A DNA stretch of 64,000 bases. Source: JAOPZW01 sp963788935 (lineage in GTDB: Bacteria; Actinomycetota; Thermoleophilia; Solirubrobacterales; Solirubrobacteraceae). The stretch is taken from the NCBI GenBank assembly GCA_963788935.1, contig CAWBIM010000008.1, positions 186,001-250,000 on the forward strand, given 5' to 3'. Below, in pieces: positions 7,139 through 14,714 of this stretch. A program made the translations under genes and the position numbers. Every line of letters begins with the position of its first letter. Position 1 is the stretch's first letter. Below the pieces are notes generated by a model, which saw only the letters and a program-made list of their open reading frames with translations, searched no databases and had not been told where the DNA came from.

Positions 7139-8443
7139 CTACGCCGCGAGCGCGGCCGGCTGGTGGTCGCCGGTCCAGATGATCTGCTCGCGCCCCGGCC
7201 CGACGCCGACGAGCACGACCGGCACCCCGACGAACTCCGCGATGAAGCGCAGGTAGTCGCGGGTCGCGGTGGGGAGCTCGTGCTCGCTGCGCGCCTCGCT
7301 GATGTCCTCGCTCCAGCCCGGAAGCTCCACGTACTCGCCGACGGCGTGGTGGAGCACGGACTGGTGGTAGGGGAAGGAGTCGAACGTCGCCTCCTCCTCG
7401 CCGCGGTAGCGCGTGCAGACGAGCAGGCGGTCGAAGCCGCCGAGGACGTCGAGCTTCGTGATGACGAGCGCGGTCATCGAGTTCAGCCGCGCGGCGTACT
7501 TCAGCGCGACGAGGTCCAGCCAGCCGGTGCGCCGCGGGCGCCCGGTCGTCGTGCCGAACTCGCCGCCGCGCTCGCGGATCTCGGCGCCGGTCTCGTCCAG
7601 GAGCTCGGTCGGGAACGGGCCGGCGCCCACGCGCGTCGTGTAGGCCTTCGCGACGCCCCAGACCTCGTCGATGTCGCGCGGGCCGACGCCGGCGCCGACG
7701 CACGCGGCGCCCGCGACCGGGTTCGAGGAGGTCACGAACGGATACGTGCCGTGGTCGATGTCGAGCATCGCGCCCTGGGCGCCCTCGAAGAGCACGACGC
7801 GGTGGTCGTCGAGCGCGCGGTGGGCGAGCGTGGCGGTGTCGGCGATGAACTGCTCGAGGCGATGGCCGAACGTGAGGTACTCGTCGCTCATCGTCTGCAG
7901 GTTGAGCCGCGGGTCACGCGCGAACGGCCGCAGGCTCAGCCGCTTGGGCTCGAGCGCCGCCATGATCTTCTTCTTGAGGATCTTCTCGTCGAGCATGTCC
8001 TGCACGCGGATCCCCAGGCGCGCCGCCTTGTCGGCGTAGCACGGCCCGATGCCGCGCTTCGTCGTGCCGATCTCGAGCTTGCCGAGCTTCGCCTCGCCGG
8101 CGTGGTCGAGCATCAGGTGGTAGGGCATGATCAGGTGCGCGTTGGCCGAGACCTTGAGCCCGCTGACGTCGATGCCCTTCGCCCGCAGGCCGTCGATCTC
8201 CTCGGTGAGCACGCGCGGGTCGATGACGACGCCGTTGCCGATCACGCACGCCTTGCCGCGGTAGAGGATCCCGCTCGGGATGAGATGGAACTTCCACGTC
8301 TCGCCCTCGCGCACGATGGTGTGGCCGGCGTTGTTGCCGCCCTGGAAGCGGATGACCATGTCCGCCCGCTCGGCAAGCAGGTCGACGACCTTGCCCTTCC
8401 CCTCGTCGCCCCACTGGGCGCCCACGATGACGATGCCCGGCAT
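7139..8443 (-). CDS. purA: Adenylosuccinate synthetase
   Basis: 434 residues. Joins IMP and aspartate using GTP, the first committed step to AMP. Key segments: VIVGAQWGDEGKGKVVDLLA with the P-loop-like GDEGKGK near residue 12, FQGGNNAGHT, TTKRGIGPCYADKAAR, EGAQGAMLDIDHGTYPFVTS, and GRPRRTGWLDLVALKYA. Length equals the family norm. ATG at 8443. It is the last gene of the leftward rpsF-ssb-rpsR-rplI-dnaB-dnaC-like-purA series, 14 bp after the DnaC-like gene, so nucleotide supply is co-expressed with replication genes. Confidence 0.97.
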   Translation of the reverse strand: MPGIVIVGAQWGDEGKGKVVDLLAERADMVIRFQGGNNAGHTIVREGETWKFHLIPSGILYRGKACVIGNGVVIDPRVLTEEIDGLRAKGIDVSGLKVSANAHLIMPYHLMLDHAGEAKLGKLEIGTTKRGIGPCYADKAARLGIRVQDMLDEKILKKKIMAALEPKRLSLRPFARDPRLNLQTMSDEYLTFGHRLEQFIADTATLAHRALDDHRVVLFEGAQGAMLDIDHGTYPFVTSSNPVAGAACVGAGVGPRDIDEVWGVAKAYTTRVGAGPFPTELLDETGAEIRERGGEFGTTTGRPRRTGWLDLVALKYAARLNSMTALVITKLDVLGGFDRLLVCTRYRGEEEATFDSFPYHQSVLHHAVGEYVELPGWSEDISEARSEHELPTATRDYLRFIAEFVGVPVVLVGVGPGREQIIWTGDHQPAALAA

Positions 8444-8457
8444 GTGCAGGAAGTGTC

Positions 8458-9150
8458 TCAGGCGACGAAGCGCCGCGCGTCCTCGCCGTAGAGCGGGACC
8501 AGCGTGCACATCTCCTCGAGCCGCGAGACGGTGCGCTCCTTGATCTGCTCGACGAGGGCGTCCCGCTCGAGGTTCGTGGTGATGATCACCGAGCGCTCGT
8601 CCTCGTAGCGCGCGTTGACGATCGCGTACAGCTGCTCGAGGACCCAGTCGCTCGTCCGCTCGGCGCCGACGTCGTCGACGTGGAGCAGGTCGACGGCGGC
8701 GAGGCGGTCGAGGAAGTCGACGTAGGAGCCCTCGCTGTCGGTCTCGAACGTCGCGCGGATCTCGGCCAGCAGGCGCGGCAGCGAGTAGATCGCCACGCTC
8801 CGGCCGGCGTCGAGCGCCGAGCGCGAGACGAGCATCGCGAGCGTCGTCTTGCCGGTGCCCACGCTGCCGTAGAACCACAGGCCGCGGCCGGCGTCGAGGT
8901 TGGCGTCGATGTCGCGGACGAAGCGCCGGACGACCTGGACCTGCGGGGCGGGCATGTCCGTCACCGGCGGGCGGTCGAACGAGCTGCCGGAGTAGCGGCG
9001 CGGGATCACCGCGCTCAGGCTGCGGGCGCGGTGGCGCTCGATGCGCCCCGGGCGGCAGCGGCACGGCTGCGCGACGCGCGTCGCCTCGTCGACGACGAAG
9101 CCCGTGCCGTCGCACAGGCCGAACGGGCAGGTGTCGGCGGCCGCGCTCAT
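8458..9150 (-). CDS. DnaC/DnaI-like AAA+ ATPase, candidate helicase loader, with N-terminal Cys cluster
   Basis: 230 residues. An N-terminal Cys set (CPFGLCDGTGFV, then CRCRPGR: C-x4-C-x16-C-x-C) resembles the zinc-binding start of DnaC/DnaI/IstB-type proteins. The AAA+ core follows: Walker A LWFYGSVGTGKTTLAML near residue 95, Walker B VDLLHVDDVG near 150, sensor-1 VIITTNLE near 185, and the Arg-rich KERTVSRLEEMC near 205. Its ATG overlaps the dnaB stop (ATGA), so it is translationally coupled to the helicase. That position supports a role in loading or remodelling DnaB. The alternative is a generic IstB-like protein, but there is no transposase nearby. Confidence 0.85.
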   Translation of the reverse strand: MSAAADTCPFGLCDGTGFVVDEATRVAQPCRCRPGRIERHRARSLSAVIPRRYSGSSFDRPPVTDMPAPQVQVVRRFVRDIDANLDAGRGLWFYGSVGTGKTTLAMLVSRSALDAGRSVAIYSLPRLLAEIRATFETDSEGSYVDFLDRLAAVDLLHVDDVGAERTSDWVLEQLYAIVNARYEDERSVIITTNLERDALVEQIKERTVSRLEEMCTLVPLYGEDARRFVA

Positions 9151-10535
9151 GCCGCGCGCTGGAGGCCGAGGAACCGCGGGTACTCGTTCTGGAACGTCAG
9201 CGGGACCTCGCCGAGGCCGCCGTTGCGGTGCTTGGCGATGATGAGCTCGGCCTCGCCGGGGCGGTCGGTGGTCTCCGGGTTGTAGTACTCGTCGCGGTAG
9301 ATGAAGATCACGAGGTCGGCGTCCTGCTCGATCTGCCCGGACTCGCGCAGGTCGGAGAGCATCGGCCGCTTGTCGGTGCGCGACTCGACCCCGCGGCTGA
9401 GCTGGGAGAGCGCGATGACCGGGACCTCGAGCTCGCGCGCGAGGATCTTCAGGCCGCGGCTCATCTCGCCGACCTGCTGGACGCGGTTCTCGATGCGCGC
9501 GTCCGCCCGCATGAGCTGCAGGTAGTCGACGATGACCAGGCCCAGGCCGTCGGGCGACTGCTGGTGCAGCCGGCGCGCCTTCGCGCGCACGTCGAGGATG
9601 CCGATGTCGGAGGAGTCGTCGACGAAGAGCGGGGCGGCGTCGTACTCGGCGGCGACGCGCAGCACGCGCTTCCACTTGCTCTCGTCCTTGAGGCGGCCCT
9701 TGCGCAGGTCGTCGCCCTTGATCGCCGCCTGCGACGCGATGAAGCGCTGGGCGAGCTCGGCCTCGGACATCTCGAGGCTGAACAGGGCGACCGGGCGCGG
9801 CCGGTCCTTGTCGAGCGCGACGTTCTCCGCGATGTTCGTGACGAGCGCGGACTTGCCCATCGACGGGCGGGCGGCGAGCACGATGAGGTTGCCGGGCTGG
9901 AAGCCGCCGGTGATCGCGTCGAGGTCGGCGAAGCCCGACGCCGTGCCGGTGAGCTGCTGGCCCTCGGTGGAGAGCTTCTGCCACTTGCCGATCTCGGTGT
10001 GCAGGACGTCGCCGACCTTGCGGAAGTCCTTCTGGCGATCGTCGTGGGCGACCTCGAGGATCGTGCGCTCCGCGCGCTCGATGAGGTCGCGCGGCTCGCC
10101 GTCGTGGCCGTGGACGCCGGCCTGGATGTCGTAGGTCGCCGTGAGCAGCCGCCGCAGGAGCGCGCGGTCCTTGACCAGGCGGCCGTAATGGCGCAGCGCG
10201 CCGACGCTCGGCGCCGCCGCGGTGAGCGCATCGATCTCGGCCTGGCCGCCGGCCTCCTCGAGCTTGCCGCGCGAGCGCAGGTGCTCGGTGAGCGTGAGGA
10301 CGTCGATCGGCTCGCTGGCCGAGAACAGCGCGAGGACCGACTCGAAGATCGTGCGATGGCGCTCGCGGTAGAAGTCCTCCTCGCGCAGCGCCTCCTCGAT
10401 GATGTACGCGTAGTGCGTGCGATCCGACTGCAGGATCGCGCCGAGGACGGCCTGCTCGGCCTCGATGGAATGGGGCGGGACGGCGCCCACGGACGGGCCG
10501 CCGTTCGTCTCCGAGGATGGGGGTGCGGTGCTCAT
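9147..10535 (-). CDS. dnaB: Replicative DNA helicase
   Basis: 462 residues. Hexameric 5'-3' helicase of the replication fork. N-terminal primase-interaction domain (SIEAEQAVLGAILQSD near residue 25), then the RecA-like domain: Walker A VLAARPSMGKSAL near 220, Walker B LGLVIVDYLQLM near 325, LSQLSRGVESRTDKRPMLSD near 375, and IEQDADLVIFIYRDEYY. No intein, which this gene often carries in Actinobacteria. The start region (MSTAPPSSETNGGPS) is a short variable tail. It heads a promoter-proximal gap of 153 bp that contains a 12-mer shared with the ssb upstream region. Confidence 0.97.
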   Translation of the reverse strand: MSTAPPSSETNGGPSVGAVPPHSIEAEQAVLGAILQSDRTHYAYIIEEALREEDFYRERHRTIFESVLALFSASEPIDVLTLTEHLRSRGKLEEAGGQAEIDALTAAAPSVGALRHYGRLVKDRALLRRLLTATYDIQAGVHGHDGEPRDLIERAERTILEVAHDDRQKDFRKVGDVLHTEIGKWQKLSTEGQQLTGTASGFADLDAITGGFQPGNLIVLAARPSMGKSALVTNIAENVALDKDRPRPVALFSLEMSEAELAQRFIASQAAIKGDDLRKGRLKDESKWKRVLRVAAEYDAAPLFVDDSSDIGILDVRAKARRLHQQSPDGLGLVIVDYLQLMRADARIENRVQQVGEMSRGLKILARELEVPVIALSQLSRGVESRTDKRPMLSDLRESGQIEQDADLVIFIYRDEYYNPETTDRPGEAELIIAKHRNGGLGEVPLTFQNEYPRFLGLQRAA

Positions 10536-10601
10536 CGGGTGCCGCCGAGTAAACCGCGCGCTCCGGCCGGACGCAGGTCGCGACCTCGGAAATGGCGGGT
10601 G

Positions 10602-10613
10602 TTTTGTTGCAGA
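10602..10613 (-). repeat. 12-mer repeat upstream of dnaB
   Basis: On the coding strand TCTGCAACAAAA, about 67 nt before the dnaB ATG. The identical 12-mer lies upstream of ssb at 12252-12263. Here the neighbouring sequence contains GCAGA twice, 9 bp apart. It may be a shared regulatory site. Confidence 0.45.
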
Positions 10614-10688
10614 CTCCGCAGAGTCGGCACAGATGCGTCCCGGCGCCCGCCGCCGAGGCGCGCGCCGGGCGTTTTCGCGCCGGTCCGT

Positions 10689-11138
10689 CTAGGACTCGGT
10701 GACGATCGTCTTGACCGTCGAGGTGACGCCGTCGTCGACCTCGACGACCACCATGTAGGTGCCGACGTGGCGGATCGGCTCCTCGAGGTGGACCTTGCGG
10801 CGGTCGACGGTGATGCCGCGGGCGTCGCGGATCGCGTCGGCGATGTCCTGCGTGGTGACGGAGCCGAAGAGGCGGCCGTCCTCGCCGGCCTGCTGGGAGA
10901 TCGTGAGGACGGTGCGGTTGAGGAGGTCGGCGTGCTCCTGGGAGCGGCTCACGGCCTGCTCGCGGGCGCGCGACTCGGCCTGCGACTTGCGTTCGGCGGC
11001 CTGGATGGCGGCCTTCGTCGCGGGCTGGGCGATCTTGCGCGGGATGAGGTAGTTGCGCAGGTAGCCCTTCGAGACGTCGATGACGGTCCCGCGCTCGCCG
11101 ATGCCCTCGACGTCCTTGAGGAGGATGGCCTCGGGCAC
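10689..11138 (-). CDS. rplI: 50S ribosomal protein L9
   Basis: 149 residues. N-terminal RNA-binding domain MPEAILLKDVEGIGERGTVI and SKGYLRNYLIPRKIAQPAT are the L9 signature, followed by the long connecting helix (about residues 41-75) and the C-terminal domain (LFGSVTTQDIADAIRD). Binds 23S rRNA at the L1 side of the large subunit. Starts 2 bp after the rpsR stop, so it is translated from the same message. Confidence 0.97.
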   Translation of the reverse strand: MPEAILLKDVEGIGERGTVIDVSKGYLRNYLIPRKIAQPATKAAIQAAERKSQAESRAREQAVSRSQEHADLLNRTVLTISQQAGEDGRLFGSVTTQDIADAIRDARGITVDRRKVHLEEPIRHVGTYMVVVEVDDGVTSTVKTIVTES

Positions 11139-11140
11139 GG

Positions 11141-11476
11141 CTAGCGGTCCCGGTCCCGGTCGCCGCGGTCCCCGCGGTCGCCACGCCCGCCGCGCTCACG
11201 CTCGGGCGTGTCGCTGACGTACGGCAGGAGCGCGAGCTCACGCGCGCGCTTGACCGCCTGGGCCACCTGGTTCTGATGCCGGCGGCAGGCGCCGGTGATC
11301 CGGCGCGAGCGGATCTTGCCGCGCTCGGAGATGAAGCGCCGCAGCGTGCCGACGTCCTTGTAGTCGACGTGCTCGATCTTGTCCTTGCAGAACGTGCAGG
11401 GCTTGCGCCGGCCGCTGCCGGGCCCGCCCTTCTTGTCCCGCCGCCGCGCGGGCTTGCGATTGCGCTGCTTTGCCAC
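11141..11476 (-). CDS. rpsR: 30S ribosomal protein S18 with Arg-Gly-Asp-rich C-terminal extension
   Basis: 111 residues against a usual 75-85. The core is clear: KPCTFCKDKIEHVDYKDVG, LRRFISERGKIRSRRITGAC and RHQNQVAQAVKRARELALLPY. CTFC suggests the C+ (zinc-binding) paralogue type. The last 16 or so residues, rich in RGD/GDR repeats after PERERGG, are an unusual charged tail. S18 pairs with S6 on the platform of the small subunit. Gene order rpsF-ssb-rpsR-rplI is the classic one. Confidence 0.96.
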   Translation of the reverse strand: MAKQRNRKPARRRDKKGGPGSGRRKPCTFCKDKIEHVDYKDVGTLRRFISERGKIRSRRITGACRRHQNQVAQAVKRARELALLPYVSDTPERERGGRGDRGDRGDRDRDR

Positions 11477-11590
11477 TTAGGAAGTCCTCGGATCCATCGC
11501 CGACATCGAACGCGCGCCCGGGCGGCGCGCGACCACACATTGTGGCACGTGCGTGGCGCTTGGGTCCGTTCGGGCGCGGGGTCGACGACC

Positions 11591-11615
11591 GCGCCCCGGG
11601 CGTGGCCCGGGGCGC
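11591..11615. terminator. Strong intercistronic hairpin between ssb and rpsR
   Basis: GCGCCCCGGGC / GTG / GCCCGGGGCGC, a perfect 11-bp stem with a 3-nt loop and no T tract. It sits in the 179-bp gap after ssb. It may stop or slow polymerase, stabilise the upstream message, or serve as a processing site. Confidence 0.5.
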
Positions 11616-11655
11616 GAGGTCCTACGGCGGGCGGCGGGCTTGGACTTCCCCGCGG

Positions 11656-12144
11656 CTAGAACGGGATGTCGTCGTCCGCGGCGCTCGACGACGAGCCGCC
11701 GCCGCCACCGCCGCCCGCGGGCGCGGTCGCGAAGTCGTTCGTGTCGACGGGGATGTCCGAGCGGGCGGTGAAGCCGTTGCCGCCGCCGTTGCCGGCGTCG
11801 TCGCGCGGGCTCGAGAGGAACTGGACCGCGTCGGCGATGATGTCGATGCCCTGACGGTTGTTGCCGTCCTTGTCCTGCCACTCGCGCCACTCGAGGCGGC
11901 CGTCGACCGCGACCGGGCGGCCCTTGGAGAGGTAGCGGGCGCAGTTCTCGCCCTGCGCGCCCCAGACGGTGACGTCGAAGTAGTTGGGCTTGTCCACCCA
12001 CTCGCCCGTCGAGTTGTCCTTGCGGCGCGTGTTGCACGCGACGCGCAGCTTGCAGACCGAGGTGCCGCTCGGGAGCGAGCGCAGCTCGGGATCAGACGTG
12101 AGGTTCCCGGTGATGATGACCCGGTTGATGTTCGTCGCGGCCAT
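11656..12144 (-). CDS. ssb: Single-stranded DNA-binding protein
   Basis: 162 residues. OB-fold start NRVIITGNLTSDPELRSLPS, then KLRVACNTRR, PNYFDVTVWGAQGENCARYL and KGRPVAVDGRLEWREW. After residue 115 comes the flexible Gly/Ser-rich linker (AGGGGGGGSSSS) and the acidic tip DDDIPF that recruits other replication proteins. Length and arrangement are standard. Located between rpsF and rpsR. The start is the ATG at 12144, preceded by GAAAGGAG. Confidence 0.97.
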   Translation of the reverse strand: MAATNINRVIITGNLTSDPELRSLPSGTSVCKLRVACNTRRKDNSTGEWVDKPNYFDVTVWGAQGENCARYLSKGRPVAVDGRLEWREWQDKDGNNRQGIDIIADAVQFLSSPRDDAGNGGGNGFTARSDIPVDTNDFATAPAGGGGGGGSSSSAADDDIPF

Positions 12145-12251
12145 GCGCGGACGGCTCCTTTCGGGGTGGCGCGAAAGCGTCGGAAGACTGGTGCGGCCGA
12201 GTGTAGACCCGGGTTCCGACGGCTCTTCCGAACACGCCGGATCCTCCGCTC

Positions 12252-12263
12252 TTTTGTTGCAGA
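12252..12263 (-). repeat. 12-mer repeat upstream of ssb
   Basis: On the coding strand TCTGCAACAAAA, about 108 nt before the ssb ATG, identical to the copy upstream of dnaB at 10602-10613. The sequence beyond it here looks like the dnaB copy with a 9-bp deletion between two GCAGA repeats. Confidence 0.45.
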
Positions 12264-12296
12264 GTCGTCGCGAAGCGCGGGTCCCTGACAGCAGAA

Positions 12297-12315
12297 CGAG
12301 CCCGGATCGGGCTCG
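12297..12315. terminator. Hairpin after rpsF, possible attenuator
   Basis: CGAGCCCG / GAT / CGGGCTCG, an 8-bp perfect stem. On the coding strand it falls 27 nt after the rpsF stop and is followed by TTCTGC, a poor T tract. Likely a partial terminator setting the S6 to Ssb ratio. Confidence 0.45.
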
Positions 12316-12341
12316 AACGGACGGCCGGCGGCTGCGCGGGG

Positions 12342-12707
12342 CTAGGCGGCGGCCGGCGCTTCGGTCGGCTCGACCGGCGCGCGCTCGGGGCGCGGCGGCG
12401 GGTCGGGCGTGCCCGGCTCGAGCTTGATGATGCGGAAGCGGACGACCCCGTCCGTGATCCGCAGCGTGCGCTGGAGGTTCTCGAGCAGCGCCGCGTCGCC
12501 GTGGAACTGGATGAGGTGGTACTCGGCGTCCGTCTTGTGCCGGATCTCGTACGCCATGGTCCGCGGGCCCCAGTCGTGCTTGCTGACGACGGTTCCGCCG
12601 TTCGTGACCATCGCCTCGGCGTCGGCGAGGATCTTCGCGCGCTGGTCGTCGGGCGCGGTCGTGTCCAGCAGGACCATGAGGTCGTAGATCGGGGGAGGGG
12701 CAGCCAT
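12342..12707 (-). CDS. rpsF: 30S ribosomal protein S6
   Basis: 121 residues. Ferredoxin-like fold with YDLMVLLDTTAPDDQRAKIL, VVSKHDWGPRTMAYEIRHKT, EYHLIQFHGDAALLENLQR and ITDGVVRFRIIKLE, all typical of S6. A Pro/Glu-rich tail of about 20 residues follows. First gene of the ribosomal/replication operon. Confidence 0.96.
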   Translation of the reverse strand: MAAPPPIYDLMVLLDTTAPDDQRAKILADAEAMVTNGGTVVSKHDWGPRTMAYEIRHKTDAEYHLIQFHGDAALLENLQRTLRITDGVVRFRIIKLEPGTPDPPPRPERAPVEPTEAPAAA

Positions 12708-12719
12708 GAGCGGCGGCGC

Positions 12720-12725
12720 ACGATA
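12720..12725 (-). promoter_or_regulatory. -10 element TATCGT of the rpsF operon
   Basis: TATCGT on the coding strand ends 12 nt before the rpsF ATG, leaving a very short leader. This is the likely promoter for the seven-gene operon. Confidence 0.45.
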
Positions 12726-12766
12726 GCAGGGGGCGAGTTCTGCCCGCCCGGCACCTAGGGGGGACG

Positions 12767-13236
12767 ATGCCACCTGATTCGCTGCTGCGCCGCGTGCGCT
12801 GGGGGAACGTCGCGCGCCTCCTCGGACTGCCCGCCGTGGTCGTGCTCGTCGTGCTGTGGCCGCGCCTGTCGCCGCCCCCGCCGCGCGTGCCCGACGCGGT
12901 CGCGGCGCCCGTCGCGCCGGCGGCGTCCACGGAGCAGGTCGCGCCCGCGCCGCGCGCCGCCGAGCCGGCGGAGCAGACCGCCAGACCGCGGCAAACGCGT
13001 CCCCCCGCGCGCAGAACGAACAAGGCCGCCCGCGAAGAAGCCGCGCGCCAAGAAGAAGCGGACCCGCCGCCCGCGACGGCCGCCGCGCCGCGCACGCCAC
13101 CGCGCACCGCGCACCGGCCCGGACGCCGAGACCCGCCGCCGCGTCCACGCCGCCGCCCCCGACCGCCCCGTCGCCACCTCCCACACGCCCGGCCCCGCCG
13201 CCGAACCCCGTCACCCCGGAGTTCGGCATCCCGTGA
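12767..13236 (+). CDS. Membrane-anchored Pro/Arg-rich protein, frameshifted
   Basis: Starts MPPDSLLRRVRWGNVARLLG, then one membrane segment (LPAVVVLVVLWP, about residues 22-33) and an Ala/Pro-rich linker. A Lys/Arg block (PPAKKPRAKKKRTRR) and the natural-looking end PNPVTPEFGIP lie in the two other frames. Removing one C from the run at 13001-13006 joins the first two parts; one more base must go between about 13050 and 13140. Corrected length is about 155 residues. It would be a single-pass protein with a basic, proline-rich exposed tail, function unknown. Uncorrected, the first frame runs on to 13330 antisense to the next gene. Confidence 0.5.
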
Positions 13237-13247
13237 CCGCGGCGCGC

Positions 13248-14714
13248 CTACGCGTCCTGCGCGGAGCCCGCCTTCTCGCGGATGTCCGCCAGCTGCTCGT
13301 CGATCCAGTCGCCCGGGTCGCGCGCGGTGACCGTCTCCTTCAGCCCCTGCAGGCGCTCGGCGCGCTCCTCCGGGCGCATGGTCAGCGCCGCGTGGATCGA
13401 GTCCGCGAGCTCCTGGATGTCGAACGGGTTGACCGACAGCGCGTACTCGCCGAGCTCCTCGTGCGCGCCCGTGTTCTCCGACAGGATCGACACGCCGTCG
13501 CGCTCGTTGACCATCGGGCCCTCCTTCGCGACGAGGTTCATGCCGTCGAACATCGCGTTCACGAGCAGGACGTCGTAGTGCTTGTAGGCCGCCACCGCCT
13601 CCTCGAGGTCGTCGCGGAGCTTGAGGTTGATCGGCATCCAGTCCGGCGTGCCGTGGCGGTGGTTGACCACCGCGACGAGCGCCTCGATCCGCTCGAGGTA
13701 CTCGGCGTACTCGGGCACGTCGGTCCGCGACGGCATGAGCTGGGCGATGAACGTGACGTTCTCGCGGAACTCCGGGTGCTGCTCGAGGAACAGGTCGAAG
13801 GCGCTGAAGCCGCGCAGCACGTTCTTCGAGAGGTCCGCGCGGTCGACGCGCAGCACGAGGTGCTCGCGCCGGCGGCGCAGGAGCTCCTCCTCGTGGTCGC
13901 GCACGCCGTCGCTCTGCGCCGTCTGCTCGATCGCCTTCTGGTCGATCGGCAGCGGGTAGCTGCGCACCCAGACCTCGCGGTCCTGGAAGTGCACGACGCC
14001 GGCCTTGAAGTCGACCTCGAGATCCATCAGGTCGCGGCAGCACTGCAGGAAGTTGCGCCGGTAGGCCGAGGTGTGGAAGCCGATGATGTCGTTGGCGAGG
14101 ATCCCGGTGTAGAGCTCCTCGCGGATGCGGTTGGGCAGCACCCGCCACGCGTCGGGCTGCGTCCACGGGATGTGCACGAAGTGGTGCAGGAAGACGTCCG
14201 GGCGCGCGCGGCGGACGAGCTCCGGCAGCGTGTACAGGTGGTAGTCGTGGACCATGACGACCGGCTCGTCCTGGCCCTCGATCTCCTCGATCACGGCGTG
14301 GGCGAGGTCCTCGTTGACGACGTTGTAGCCGTACTCGAACGCCTCGATCTCGTTGCGCCGGACGTCCGGGGCGTTGCTGAGGTCCCAGAGGTAGTGCTGG
14401 ATGAACCACAGCATCGGGTTGGCGAAGATGTTGTAGAAGCGGTCGTAGGCCTCCGGCTCGGAGGCGACGAGCCGCACCTGGTACTCGCCGCCGGCGGGCG
14501 AGCGGACGGTGAAGGGCTTGTCGCCCTCCTCCTCGGCCTTCTGGACGTCGCCGTCGGTCAGCGCGCTCGCGATCCAGACGGCGTCGCGGTGCGAGGCCAG
14601 GCCGGTGAGCGCCGTCACGAGCCCGCCGGTGCCGCGCTTGACCGACCCGTCCTCGGAGAACGTGACCGGCCCGCGGTTGGAGACCAGGACCAGCGGGCGG
14701 GCCTGATCCGTCAT
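13248..14714 (-). CDS. otsA: Trehalose-6-phosphate synthase, GT20 family
   Basis: 488 residues. Makes trehalose-6-phosphate from a nucleotide-glucose and glucose-6-phosphate. GT20 marks: VLVSNRGPVTFSEDG at the N-terminus, TGGLVTALTGL, VVMVHDYHLYTLPELVR near residue 150, FVHIPWTQPDAWRVLP, the GFHTSAYRRNFLQCC stretch, and NAMFDGMNLVAKEGP with SENTGAHEELGEYALSVNP in the C-lobe. No OtsB phosphatase gene is visible. The ATG immediately follows the stop of the TreT-like gene, so the pair is one unit. Glucosylglycerol-phosphate synthase is the main alternative product. Confidence 0.88.
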   Translation of the reverse strand: MTDQARPLVLVSNRGPVTFSEDGSVKRGTGGLVTALTGLASHRDAVWIASALTDGDVQKAEEEGDKPFTVRSPAGGEYQVRLVASEPEAYDRFYNIFANPMLWFIQHYLWDLSNAPDVRRNEIEAFEYGYNVVNEDLAHAVIEEIEGQDEPVVMVHDYHLYTLPELVRRARPDVFLHHFVHIPWTQPDAWRVLPNRIREELYTGILANDIIGFHTSAYRRNFLQCCRDLMDLEVDFKAGVVHFQDREVWVRSYPLPIDQKAIEQTAQSDGVRDHEEELLRRRREHLVLRVDRADLSKNVLRGFSAFDLFLEQHPEFRENVTFIAQLMPSRTDVPEYAEYLERIEALVAVVNHRHGTPDWMPINLKLRDDLEEAVAAYKHYDVLLVNAMFDGMNLVAKEGPMVNERDGVSILSENTGAHEELGEYALSVNPFDIQELADSIHAALTMRPEERAERLQGLKETVTARDPGDWIDEQLADIREKAGSAQDA

